Assembly: GCA_963807975.1 (NCBI GenBank)
Contig: CAWEDV010000001.1
Location: forward strand, 2,108,001-2,172,000
DNA: 64,000 nt
Source of the DNA: JAACFF01 sp963807975
GTDB taxonomy: Bacteria > Chloroflexota > Anaerolineae > Promineifilales > Promineifilaceae
Reading direction: 5' to 3'
Position 1 is the stretch's first letter; each line of letters starts with the position of its first letter. Of this stretch, positions 34,094 through 42,825 are shown piece by piece. A program made the translations under genes and the position numbers. The notes under the pieces are model-generated. The model searched no databases, was not told where the DNA came from, and was given only the letters and a program-made list of their open reading frames with translations.

Positions 34094-34996
34094 CTAAAGT
34101 CTCTCGCCAAATTTATGGTCGAGACGGTTGAAGACAAAATAGCCAACGATCATGATCACAACCGCAGTCACAAAAGTACGTAGCAGATAAGCAGGGTTCA
34201 TGCTTACCGGGCCGGTACTCTCGACCGTACCCCAGAGGACGGTGCGGTAGCCGTCGATAATAGAAGCCATGGGATTGATCCAGCGCATTACCTGGGCCGG
34301 ATTAAATGTAATGCCCAATAAAGTAGCAGATTCACCAAAGAACTCCAGGGAATAGAAGACCGGGGTCAAGAAAAACCAAGCCAAAACGACCACTTCCAGA
34401 ATCATCACGACATCCCGGTAAAAGACGTTTAATCCTCCCAACAGAAGGACGAGGCCCAGGGTAAAAATAATCTGAGTGAGCAATATGGCGGGCAACCAGA
34501 GGGCATGAATGGTGAGGCCAATGCCAAAGATATAGAGAAACACTACAAGCACAATTAAGGCGATGCCAAAATTGACGAGGTTGGACAAAATAGAGGAGAA
34601 AGGCAGCAGCTCGCGCGGGAAATAGACCTTTTTGACCAGTGAGGAATTGCCAACGACCGAAGTCGTACCTCTCATCAAAGAACCGGTAAAGAAATTCCAA
34701 GGGATCAGGCCGACGAGGACAAATATGGCATATTGGCGTGTTGAATTGGGCCGCATGACGGTAAAGAGAAGGGTGAAGACAAGCATCATGGCCAAAGGAT
34801 TAAGCAGGCTCCATAAAACGCCAAAAAGTGAATTTTTGTAGCGCGCTTTGAGATCCCGTTTAACAAGATTGCGCAGCAGATAGCGGTAGCGAAGCAGTTC
34901 CTCGATCTTCAGTCGCATACCGCCGTGATGTCCTTCTGAGTCGAAGAAGTATGTGGGGATGGTTTCGTCTTTGCTCTTTTCTCTTTCAGCAGTCAT
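34094..34996 (-). CDS. ABC-2 type polysaccharide/polyol-phosphate export permease (Wzm/TagG-like)
   Basis: 300 residues with six membrane helices. Typical Wzm/TagG features are seen: the N-terminal amphipathic RYRYLLRNLVKRDLKARYKNSLFGVLWSLLNP, LIPWNFF, and FFLTPVFYSLE before the last helices. It exports O-antigen, capsule or teichoic-acid-type glycans across the membrane with an ATPase partner (Wzt/TagH), which was not found in the window. The gene lies between glycosyltransferases upstream and the LCP gene downstream. Confidence 0.9.
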   Translation of the reverse strand: MTAEREKSKDETIPTYFFDSEGHHGGMRLKIEELLRYRYLLRNLVKRDLKARYKNSLFGVLWSLLNPLAMMLVFTLLFTVMRPNSTRQYAIFVLVGLIPWNFFTGSLMRGTTSVVGNSSLVKKVYFPRELLPFSSILSNLVNFGIALIVLVVFLYIFGIGLTIHALWLPAILLTQIIFTLGLVLLLGGLNVFYRDVVMILEVVVLAWFFLTPVFYSLEFFGESATLLGITFNPAQVMRWINPMASIIDGYRTVLWGTVESTGPVSMNPAYLLRTFVTAVVIMIVGYFVFNRLDHKFGERL

Positions 34997-35054
34997 CTAA
35001 TCGCTTCGTTTGCTCGCCAGTTTCTGCGCCTCTCCTTTGAGCGACAATCGAGCA

Positions 35055-36332
35055 TTATACAGTATCGAGAGTTGATTGATAAAGCTCTTCAATCTGCTTC
35101 ACATGATCGTCTATGGTTCGCACAGGTGGGATACCCTCACGCCAGTTTTCTAGCAAGCCGGGATTGGCAATGATCTCCTGCAGGATTTGGGTCAAAGCCC
35201 TAGCGTCTCCAAGTGGGAAGAGACGGCCGTTGAATCCGTCCAGGACTTTGTCCGCCATGACGCCGATATCGGTAACGACGACAGGCACACCGGCTGCAAA
35301 GGCCTCATCCAGAACCAGGGAAGACGTTTCATACCAAAGCGTAGGCAGGACCGCCAAATCAAGATCGGCGAGAGCTGGCCAGAGCTCTTGGCGAGAAAGT
35401 GGACCGGCAAAATTTATATTTGGCCATTGGATTTGCTGTTTGAGTTGGGCAGTGTATGTGGGATAGGTTGTTGAGTCGCCATAGACGACCAAGCGCACAT
35501 CTTCATGCGCCAGTTCGTTGACGGCCTCGATAAGAACATGGACCCCTTTTTGCCAACTGATACTTCCTAAAAATCCGATTTGCAGCGGCCGAAAGGCATC
35601 AGACAGTCGTCTCCTTAGCGGTTTTGTTTCAATAGAATCTCGCGGATGTTCGATGCCATGATGGACAACCACCAAATTATCGCTATCCAGACCTTGATCA
35701 ATATAAGTTTGGCGTACAAACTCAGTGGGAGCAATGACGTATGTGGCGCTTTGCAGCAGCTTGCGCAAGTGTTGATTGCGATAGCGCATCAGCGGGGCAA
35801 GTGCCGGGGCAGCCCACAAGACGCCTTCCCTGCCAGCTCGTGCAAACGCGCAGCGGGCGCAGTTGTGAGCCTGGGGATCGGGTCCAGGGCAAATAGTTTG
35901 ATCGGTATTGGTCAAGAGTTGGGCATTGGCACAGATATACCAATAGTCGTGCAGCGTGAGCAAAAAAAGAACACCAGCTTTGACAACCTGGTCAGCCAGG
36001 CTCATGGGCATACCCATTAAATGTTGAATATGAACGAGATCTGGATTGGTTTCGTCCAAGGTTTGGGCCAGGGCCTGCTGCAACTCTTGTTGTCGAAATG
36101 TATCTCTAAACACCTTGGTACGCGAACGAGGACCTAACGGATAGCGAATCACACGGACCCCACGCTCAAACGACACTGTTGACCTCCTCGTAGAGGTTTG
36201 ATCGGGGGATGGACAGAACACCACTACCTGATGGCCCAGAGCTGCCTGAGCTGTGGCCAACATCTGAGTGTAGAGCTCTGTACCTCCGGTGAAGTGTGGA
36301 GGATATTGGTGTACAAGGTGTAGGATACGCAC
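35055..36332 (-). CDS. GT4 glycosyltransferase with cysteine-rich insertion
   Basis: 425 residues, start GTG 36332 with AAGGA 6 bases upstream, and only 2 bases after the stop of the next GT gene, so both are cotranscribed. The N-terminal GT-B half starts MRILHLVHQYPPHFTGGTE. The GT4 E-x7-E motif is LWYETSSLVLDEAFAAG. A conspicuous feature is CANAQLL ... TICPGPDPQAHNCARC, with four cysteines in a short stretch (about 135-165), perhaps a metal or disulfide-stabilised loop; such an insert is seen in some Chloroflexota GT4 proteins. The sugar specificity cannot be told. Confidence 0.85.
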   Translation of the reverse strand: MRILHLVHQYPPHFTGGTELYTQMLATAQAALGHQVVVFCPSPDQTSTRRSTVSFERGVRVIRYPLGPRSRTKVFRDTFRQQELQQALAQTLDETNPDLVHIQHLMGMPMSLADQVVKAGVLFLLTLHDYWYICANAQLLTNTDQTICPGPDPQAHNCARCAFARAGREGVLWAAPALAPLMRYRNQHLRKLLQSATYVIAPTEFVRQTYIDQGLDSDNLVVVHHGIEHPRDSIETKPLRRRLSDAFRPLQIGFLGSISWQKGVHVLIEAVNELAHEDVRLVVYGDSTTYPTYTAQLKQQIQWPNINFAGPLSRQELWPALADLDLAVLPTLWYETSSLVLDEAFAAGVPVVVTDIGVMADKVLDGFNGRLFPLGDARALTQILQEIIANPGLLENWREGIPPVRTIDDHVKQIEELYQSTLDTV

Positions 36333-36334
36333 AA

Positions 36335-37582
36335 TTATTCCTTCTGGGCGACTTCTACGTAAGCGTGGAGCACCTTAGTGGTCACTGCGTCCCAGGTATA
36401 CTGGGCGAGCAGTTTTTGGCGGCCGTTTTGCCCCAGCTCTTGATTTAAGGCCTGGTTCTCAGCGAGCAATTGTATGGCCCCAGCTAAGGCGGGAACATCG
36501 CCAAAGGGGATTAGTAGGCCATTCTGGCCTTCATCGACAACGGCAGGAATTCCGCCGGCAGCAGCAGCAATCACAGGACGGCCGTATAACCAGGATTCGA
36601 GTAAAACGATGCCGAAAGAGTCGGTGCGCGAGGGCAGCAGAAGGGCTACTGCTTCTTTAAGATATGCGTGTTTAAGACCCTCATCCACATAGCCCATACT
36701 ATGAATAACCTGCCGGTCCGCCGCAGGTAAACGATCAATATAATGGCCAAACTCCTCTGTTTCAAGGCCGATAAGAACCAACTGCAGATCGCTGCCCTGG
36801 TCACGAAGCTGCAGCAGCGCTCGTACGGCTTGAAACACTCCTTTGTCCCGGCTGGTACGACCGACAAAAAGAACATAAGGTTTCAGAGCTAAGCCCGCTG
36901 CCGGCAGCGTGGGAACCGACTCGGGAATATTAACCCCAGGCCCGGCAACATCGACCTGCGCCGGGTCGATGCCCATGTCCTGCAGTCCGCGCGCCTCGAT
37001 AGCGGTGTTGGTTAAAAGCATATCGGCCGTGGAGAGCATATGGCGCTGGTGGCGCATGGTGGAATTTTTGGCCACGCGATCGCCTGGGCCGGTGCCCAGA
37101 TGGGCAAGCGGTGAAGCGACAAAGGGCACGGTCTGCTCACGAGCATATTCCCAGGCAGCCAGCATAGCATGTTCCCAAGAGATATTAAAGCCATGAACAA
37201 TATCAACGGGTTGCTCTATCATGTTCATGGCTTCTTCAACCTTCATCAACGCTGGAACACGCCTGGCCATTGTTTGCAGAAGACCCAAGGTACCAGGCAG
37301 TTCAGAAAGCAGGACCATGCATTTCCGCCAGGCAAGCAGGCCACGAAGACCACCGGGCATAGGCTGAATAGGCGCATGGATAATTGTAAATTTGGAATTC
37401 TCAGCATCGGCCTCAATATCATGGCCGCAGCCCTGCCAAAAACTGGCCTCACTCGTTGCTGAACTGGTGAAGACGGTGACAGTATGCCCCCTTTCGACAA
37501 TATGCCTGGCCAACGTGCCTGTATGCCGTTCACCTCCGCCAATGAATGGTGGAAATGCGGGCGTGGCGATCAATATATGCAT
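36335..37582 (-). CDS. GT4 glycosyltransferase
   Basis: 415 residues from ATG 37582; the frame extends one TTG codon upstream. The N-terminus HILIATPAFPPFIGGGERHTG carries the glycine-rich loop, and the C-terminal half has PSRTDSFGIVLLESWLYG, the E-x7-E nucleotide-sugar motif, then GGIPAVVDEGQNG. It probably transfers a hexose onto a growing surface glycan. The 171 bases before the VCBS gene show one GC-rich hairpin (GCCGGC ... GCCGGC near 37733-37757) but no gene. Confidence 0.88.
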   Translation of the reverse strand: MHILIATPAFPPFIGGGERHTGTLARHIVERGHTVTVFTSSATSEASFWQGCGHDIEADAENSKFTIIHAPIQPMPGGLRGLLAWRKCMVLLSELPGTLGLLQTMARRVPALMKVEEAMNMIEQPVDIVHGFNISWEHAMLAAWEYAREQTVPFVASPLAHLGTGPGDRVAKNSTMRHQRHMLSTADMLLTNTAIEARGLQDMGIDPAQVDVAGPGVNIPESVPTLPAAGLALKPYVLFVGRTSRDKGVFQAVRALLQLRDQGSDLQLVLIGLETEEFGHYIDRLPAADRQVIHSMGYVDEGLKHAYLKEAVALLLPSRTDSFGIVLLESWLYGRPVIAAAAGGIPAVVDEGQNGLLIPFGDVPALAGAIQLLAENQALNQELGQNGRQKLLAQYTWDAVTTKVLHAYVEVAQKE

Positions 37583-37756
37583 CAATGTAGTTTATACAGG
37601 GCAAGCTAAATGGGGCAAGTATGCTTGCCATTGATTGAAATACGTTTGCTATGCGGGGCAGGCAAGATCGTCTTGATAGGCCTAATATCAGACACCCGGA
37701 ACAGAGGCTTATTGGGTCAGTTTGCGATAAGTGCCGGCGGCGCCATCACGCCGGCT

Positions 37757-39736
37757 CTAGCGGACGAGCGGTATAAAGGCGCGATGCAAGTTATTGAACA
37801 CCTTCACCTTGACGGGAATAGTTTGAGACTGTTTGAATCCTGCATTATTGGTGATAGTTATGGTTATATTGGCTATATGCTTATCGCCTGCAGGCAGACC
37901 GCCCCAATTGTGAATCTGGACGGGGATGGAAGCCGAGCCTTGCAGTGTGCCGTTGGCCAAGGGCAGGCGAACCCAATGTGGATTGCTGCTGGTCGCCTGC
38001 CATTTATATGTTCCAAGATCGCTAAACGCCATCGCCTGCGTGTAATATGCTATCTCATGTTCAGTTCCGGTTATTATGCGGAACTGCTGTGGTCCAACCC
38101 GGACCTTGGGCTGCAAGGAACCTGTTCGCGCGCTGTCGTTCTTAAACATGGGCCAAGCAGTTTGTTTAGAGGAGTTGGGCAGTTTCCAAACTGTTAGCTG
38201 GCTGTTTTGTACAACCAGCTCGAGACGGCCGTCGCCGTCAAGGTCGCCAACAGCGGGATTGTTGCGAACCGTACCCTTGGTTAGGTAAACAGAAGCAGAA
38301 CTGCTAGGATTTGTGGCTGTAAGCTGCCGGCCCTTGCCATCAATAATGATGATTTCCCAGGCGTGGCGCAGAAAAATCTCCATCGTTCCATCGCCGTCGT
38401 AATCGCCAAGAATTGCACTATTGCCAACATTGTAGTTGTCGAGGACCGTGTTACGATGCGTGCGTGGAGTCATGGGGAATCCGGCCACGGGTTGTCCGCT
38501 TAAATGCCAAGCATAGAGGCGCTTGTCAGAAGCAGCAACGACAATATCAGGTTTACCGTCTCCGGAAATGTCACCCAGGGAAGGAGATGCCGCTACGAAG
38601 CCGCCAACGACTTTGCCGCCCTGCCAGCCTGGTAGATCGCTGCCGTTGCTGTCCATGCCATAGAGCCGAAATCCGAGGGTGGGATGGTCGGGGCTGGCCT
38701 TGTAATACCAGGAGCCGGTGCCTACAAAGAACTCACTACGACCATCACCATCAATATCGATCATTGCCGGCGTCGACTGTATGGCCTCATGTATGTAACG
38801 TGGAAAGCCGGCAAGGTTCTGACCGGCGCGGTTTAGAGCGTAGACGGAGCCACCACAATAACCCTGCGTTTCTGGGCTGCGGTAGGGGCAGTTCCAATTT
38901 CCGACGACAGGCTGCCAGCGAGCATCGAAGTTACCTTCGTCAGAACCAAGCACAATATCTAGGTAACCATCGCCATCGAGATCAGCCAGCGCCGGTGAAC
39001 TCCAGATGGTATCGGCCAATTTACCCTGCAATACGCCCCAGCCAAATCGTTGGTAATGATTGCTGTTCGGAGGAAAACCGCCAACCATACTACCCGTATG
39101 GTGCAGGGCGTAGATACTCTTGTCAAAGCCACCGAATATGATTTCCAGATCGCCATCGCGATCTAGATCACCTAAGGCGGGGGTGGAGTATACGGAATCT
39201 GGGCATCCTGACGGGGGAATAGCGTAATCCTTGGCAATAAAGGGCCATCCTGGTTGGACACGGCCGTTATGATCAAGAACAATCACTCCACCCCTTGTGC
39301 AGACCGAAGGGTGCGTCGTGCCAGCGCCAACTACAACTTCCAGCCTGCCATCCCTATCAATATCGGCGACAGCGGGCGATGAGGCAATGCGCTGCTTGCC
39401 GGCCGCCATACCAAAAGCGGGTGCAACATCCGTATCCCACAGAACCGCACCATCATGTCTCACAGCCAGCACGTGGCCGTTATTGGTGGCCGAAATGATT
39501 TCCAGCTTTCCGTCACCGGTGATATCAGCCAAGGCGGGTGAAGCTTGGTGACAGTAGGTATTGGAAGATCCCGGACAAGCCGCAGCCGGTAGATTGCGAA
39601 CCCATTGGGGTGTTTTTTTGTTGAGGTTGGTCTCGTTATCCTCAGCATAAATGAATACCGAAGAAGTTATCAGTAGGAATCCTACCATGAGGCAGGCAGT
39701 AAATAGACGCCTAAACCCAGGTACTTGATAATTCAA
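37757..39736 (-). CDS. Secreted VCBS/FG-GAP repeat protein with BACON-like C-terminal domain
   Basis: 659 residues from TTG 39736 (GGAG with an 8-base gap). Signal peptide to about residue 31 (VFIYAE). Eight FG-GAP/VCBS units can be counted by their Ca-binding loops, such as ADITGDGKLEII, ADIDRDGRLEVV, GDLDRDGDLEII and ADLDGDGYLDIV. They suggest a seven/eight-bladed beta-propeller. A BACON-like beta domain covers about 560-650 and the protein ends in RAFIPLVR, a version of the [VA][YF][LI]PLV tail frequent in secreted Chloroflexota proteins. It interrupts the glycosyltransferase genes on the same strand. It probably binds surface glycan or other cells; no enzyme motif is seen. Confidence 0.85.
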   Translation of the reverse strand: MNYQVPGFRRLFTACLMVGFLLITSSVFIYAEDNETNLNKKTPQWVRNLPAAACPGSSNTYCHQASPALADITGDGKLEIISATNNGHVLAVRHDGAVLWDTDVAPAFGMAAGKQRIASSPAVADIDRDGRLEVVVGAGTTHPSVCTRGGVIVLDHNGRVQPGWPFIAKDYAIPPSGCPDSVYSTPALGDLDRDGDLEIIFGGFDKSIYALHHTGSMVGGFPPNSNHYQRFGWGVLQGKLADTIWSSPALADLDGDGYLDIVLGSDEGNFDARWQPVVGNWNCPYRSPETQGYCGGSVYALNRAGQNLAGFPRYIHEAIQSTPAMIDIDGDGRSEFFVGTGSWYYKASPDHPTLGFRLYGMDSNGSDLPGWQGGKVVGGFVAASPSLGDISGDGKPDIVVAASDKRLYAWHLSGQPVAGFPMTPRTHRNTVLDNYNVGNSAILGDYDGDGTMEIFLRHAWEIIIIDGKGRQLTATNPSSSASVYLTKGTVRNNPAVGDLDGDGRLELVVQNSQLTVWKLPNSSKQTAWPMFKNDSARTGSLQPKVRVGPQQFRIITGTEHEIAYYTQAMAFSDLGTYKWQATSSNPHWVRLPLANGTLQGSASIPVQIHNWGGLPAGDKHIANITITITNNAGFKQSQTIPVKVKVFNNLHRAFIPLVR

Positions 39737-39902
39737 TCCTTTGTCTCCTCGTCGTGCTCATATTGGCCAGACGATTTTCCATTTCGTCTTGGGCCTGAGC
39801 AAAAAAACAGGGATGCCAACAGAGCGTATGTATCAGCAGGGGAAATGTTTGGGGCCTTCTATTAGCATATTTTAGTGCAAAGTCGTGCCCTATGCCTCGA
39901 CG

Positions 39903-39926
39903 CCGGTGCACTGATTCAGTCACCGG
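39903..39926. other. 24-base hairpin in the 39737-40075 gap
   Basis: The 339 bases between two minus-strand genes hold no credible gene. They contain CCGGTG-C-ACTGA-T-TCAGT-CACCGG, an almost perfect hairpin with one bulged C. There is no T-run after it, so it is not a standard terminator; it may be a protein site, an mRNA end structure, or the leader of the VCBS gene. Confidence 0.4.
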
Positions 39927-40075
39927 ACTGCTCTATTTCCCATTACCATATAAAGACAAGAAAATGGATATTGAGGCGGGTTGAGGCAAAATGACGGCAA
40001 AGATTAATAGCTTTTCATTCTTGATCTGACAGGGACTTCTGTAGGAATCTTGGCAGGTGCAATGGAAGAAATATT

Positions 40076-41260
40076 CTACTCAACGAGTTGAGAGAGGGTG
40101 GCGAAGATGGCTTTATATTTGGCGATGATAATCTGCCAATCGTAGCTGCCCCTGGCAAACTGAGAACCTTGGCGACCCATGCCGGCTCTAAGGGCTGGAT
40201 TATTCAAGAGGGTTTGCAGGGTCAGGGAAAACTCGTCGTAGGTATGGTAGTAAAGGCCCCCGTTGCTTTGCCGGCATTGGTACTTGAGCACCGTACAGCG
40301 ACCGTTGGCCAAAATGGGGGTCTCCATCTGCCAGGCCTCTAAGGCGACCATGGATAAACTCTCATATTTGGATGGAATGACTAAAAGGCTGGCGGCACGT
40401 AGGGCATCAAATTTATCCTGCTCAGAGACAAAACCTAGGGGCAGGATATCGACGTGATCCGGCAGAGGGAAATGCGCCTTTCCGATCAGAACCAGCTTCA
40501 AGTCGCGCCGGTTTTCTTCCTGAAAACGGGTAAAAAACTCGAGCAGCTCAGGGACATTTTTGGCGGCATCGATACGGCCGATATAAATCAAGAACTCGCC
40601 CTGGATATTGTATTTCTCGCGGAAACGCCTGGCGGAAACATCAGCGGGGGTATCGATTCCGACGCCGGCGACAACGCCGGGCACCCCTGTATTGCCGGTC
40701 ACGCGATGGACGTGATCACGCTCTGGCTCGGTGTTATAAACCATAAGCAGTGGTTTTTGAAAAAGGGCGCAAAAGGCAGGCAGTTCCAAATACCATTCTT
40801 CATGAGCCGTAGGAACCAGGATCGCCTTCGGGGCTGCCAAAGGTAAGCCAAAAAAAGTGGGCGCATATAGATAGGTAAAGAATAAGAAGAAATCATAATG
40901 GTCGTATGATTCTTGAATGTAGTCGAGCATGGCTGTGGTGTAGGGGCCTTGCGCCTTAACCCAAGCGATCTCATCTTCTAAGGAATGTTCTTCAAAGCGA
41001 ATAGCCAGCGTACGTTCTACAATATCAGGGGCACGTGGGGCATCAACGGCGAAGCGGCGAACCTGTACGCCATTGAGTTCGCTCTGCCCTTGAGGATAGG
41101 CATCGGCCCAGGTGTTGTAGTCGAGAGCGCAGGTTGTGATGACGTCAACATCCACCAACTGCAAGAGGTGTTCTGCCAGCCAACGTGCATGTAGTTCAGC
41201 GCCACCGTTGACTTCCTCACCATAGCGCTGCACAACGATGGCGATTTTCATCCTATTCAT
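40076..41260 (-). CDS. GT4 glycosyltransferase, NGRC-type subgroup
   Basis: 394 residues. GT-B fold GT4; MKIAIVVQRYGEEVNGGAE at the start, and a C-terminal motif IPSKYESLSMVALEAW (E-x7-E). Residues near 330-355 read NGRCTVLKYQCRQSNGGLYY, very close to NGRCAVTLEHCRRSNGGLYF of the gene at 42818-44002, so the two are paralogues of one subgroup with a cysteine pair next to the acceptor site. ATG 41260 or the in-frame ATG 41251 could be the start. It has no small coiled-coil partner directly upstream, unlike the next three GT genes in the set. Confidence 0.85.
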   Translation of the reverse strand: MNRMKIAIVVQRYGEEVNGGAELHARWLAEHLLQLVDVDVITTCALDYNTWADAYPQGQSELNGVQVRRFAVDAPRAPDIVERTLAIRFEEHSLEDEIAWVKAQGPYTTAMLDYIQESYDHYDFFLFFTYLYAPTFFGLPLAAPKAILVPTAHEEWYLELPAFCALFQKPLLMVYNTEPERDHVHRVTGNTGVPGVVAGVGIDTPADVSARRFREKYNIQGEFLIYIGRIDAAKNVPELLEFFTRFQEENRRDLKLVLIGKAHFPLPDHVDILPLGFVSEQDKFDALRAASLLVIPSKYESLSMVALEAWQMETPILANGRCTVLKYQCRQSNGGLYYHTYDEFSLTLQTLLNNPALRAGMGRQGSQFARGSYDWQIIIAKYKAIFATLSQLVE

Positions 41261-41284
41261 GACCCGACCCCGTGCTTGATCCTC

Positions 41285-42355
41285 TTAAACAAGTCCTACC
41301 TCTCGGAGAAATTGTTCGAATTGGGCGCGCACTGCTGGTTCAAGGAAAACTTGAACGCGTTCTTTTTGGAGAGCGATGATACGGAGGCGCAGGGCTTGAT
41401 CTTCTTGCAGGAGCTGGATCAATTCGGCCAACGCCTCGTAATCTTTATGCAAGAACTGTATCCCAGTATCAGCCAAGGTACCTGGCACGCCGGTCACCCC
41501 ATAGGCGAGAATCGGCAGCTCACAGGTCATGCTCTCCAGCAAGGGTAGACCAAATCCTTCATGTTCGCTCATGGAGATAAAGCAGTCGGAGCATTTATAA
41601 TAGGTAACCATATCTTGTTGGGAAACTTTACCAGTTAAGGTGAGTCCAGCAGCTATACCCAGTTCCTCGGCCAGAGCTTCAACCCATTTGTCGTAACCAA
41701 TCTCCCAGCGATCGCCAACCAGGTAGAGATGGGCCTCTGGCGCAAAGCGGCGGTAATAGTAGAGCAGTTTGACCAGATCTTCTTGTTTTTTATTGGGCGC
41801 CAGTCGGCCTACAAAAAGCAAATTGGGCCCTGTCTGTCGTACACGTGCTGCCAGCTCTTCATTCAGCGGCAGATCGTATAGCTTGGGGTCCAATGGTAAT
41901 GGCAGGACGTCCGTCTTATCGTAACCCGCAGCAGTGAGTTCTTGTTCATTGTAGGGGGAAACCGCGAGCGCTCGTTCTGTCTGCTGGCGCAGTTCGCCCA
42001 GTTGGTCTCGGCCCAACTGGGCCAGTTCCATGCGTTTTATATCGCTGCGGGCAAAGAACCTATTAGGCGTGATATTGTGATAGATAAGCCATAACCTCAG
42101 CGAACGGGCAGCCAGGAATTCAGGCACATCGGAACCAATACTGTGATGGTAAATGGCCCGTTCTTCACCGGCACCCTGTCGATAACGGGAAAGATGGCGC
42201 ACCTCATGTTCAATATTGGCGTGGATATGCTGGGCATACAGGTGTGAATTGAAACCCAAATCTCGCAGCCAGCGGCGGATAATGAGCGCATGTCCAGTGA
42301 TTGCATCACCTTCAGCAGCGCCGGTTAAGAATTGGTGCAGCGCGCCCTGGCTCAT
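41285..42355 (-). CDS. GT4 glycosyltransferase coupled to a small coiled-coil protein
   Basis: 356 residues. GT-B fold with LLFVGRLAPNKKQEDLVKLL in the middle and the E-x7-E motif SEHEGFGLPLLESM (C-terminal). A first part reads MSQGALHQFLTGAAEGDAI, typical of transferases that start with a GxTGD-like acceptor region. The ATG overlaps the stop of the small gene 42352-42825 by four bases (ATGA), so the two are translationally coupled, as in the other two doublets of this locus. Confidence 0.85.
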   Translation of the reverse strand: MSQGALHQFLTGAAEGDAITGHALIIRRWLRDLGFNSHLYAQHIHANIEHEVRHLSRYRQGAGEERAIYHHSIGSDVPEFLAARSLRLWLIYHNITPNRFFARSDIKRMELAQLGRDQLGELRQQTERALAVSPYNEQELTAAGYDKTDVLPLPLDPKLYDLPLNEELAARVRQTGPNLLFVGRLAPNKKQEDLVKLLYYYRRFAPEAHLYLVGDRWEIGYDKWVEALAEELGIAAGLTLTGKVSQQDMVTYYKCSDCFISMSEHEGFGLPLLESMTCELPILAYGVTGVPGTLADTGIQFLHKDYEALAELIQLLQEDQALRLRIIALQKERVQVFLEPAVRAQFEQFLREVGLV

Positions 42356-42825
42356 GAATGATCCTCCTCCAATTGGCGGATCTGCTCATGCAGGGCGTCA
42401 ATTTCTTGCTGCTGTTCTTGAATGATACGAGTTAGTTCATTGAGCGCACTAATGATGTGATTGTCGAGCTTTATTTCATGGCTGACGGCGCGATTCACAT
42501 AGAAGAGGATCAACTCGTGAAACTGTCCACGCACCGTCTGCCACAATTTACCAAAGATGGGGACACGCGTTGCCGGCGATGGGGCCAGCAGTAGCTGCAC
42601 CGGGGGCGGATCCATTTCGTTGGCCAATCGGAGATGGTGGGCAAGGGCGGCATATTTGAGGCCGATATCGGGGACAGGGGAGATGACGCCAAATTCAGGA
42701 AACTGGGGTCGAACTTGCCCCAGAGTCTGGCGGCGCTGCTCGACGCGGTGTTCTACCTGTGCCGCCAGTTCAACAGATGAGATTTCTGTATCTGTGATCG
42801 TCAGCCAGGTGTCGTTTTCATTCAT
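42352..42825 (-). CDS. Small coiled-coil partner protein A, in front of a GT gene
   Basis: 157 residues. Family not recognised by name. It is one of three related small proteins in the locus. The shared core is P-[ILF]-[FL]-G-x-L-x6-R and then an amphipathic aromatic helix: here PIFGKLWQTVRGQFHELILF at 89-108, then VNRAVSHE, DNHI (121-124), and a heptad-rich coiled coil (LTRIIQEQQQEIDALHEQIR) to the end. The first 40 residues carry a helix like the DVDIEAIMQDIRRQI segment of partner B. The start overlaps the end of the upstream GT gene by eight bases and its stop overlaps the next GT gene by four. It probably forms a helical oligomer that sits at the membrane; function unknown. Confidence 0.7.
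   Translation of the reverse strand: MNENDTWLTITDTEISSVELAAQVEHRVEQRRQTLGQVRPQFPEFGVISPVPDIGLKYAALAHHLRLANEMDPPPVQLLLAPSPATRVPIFGKLWQTVRGQFHELILFYVNRAVSHEIKLDNHIISALNELTRIIQEQQQEIDALHEQIRQLEEDHS

Noticed and set aside
37733..37757. GC-rich hairpin after the VCBS gene as a rho-independent terminator
   Set aside because: The stem GCCGGC/GCCGGC is present but no T-run follows on either strand.
37610..38197. Plus-strand frame of 195 codons at the end of the VCBS gene
   Set aside because: Opposite the BACON-like C-terminal part of the VCBS protein. It lacks a ribosome site, and its first third lies in the intergenic gap without any domain features.
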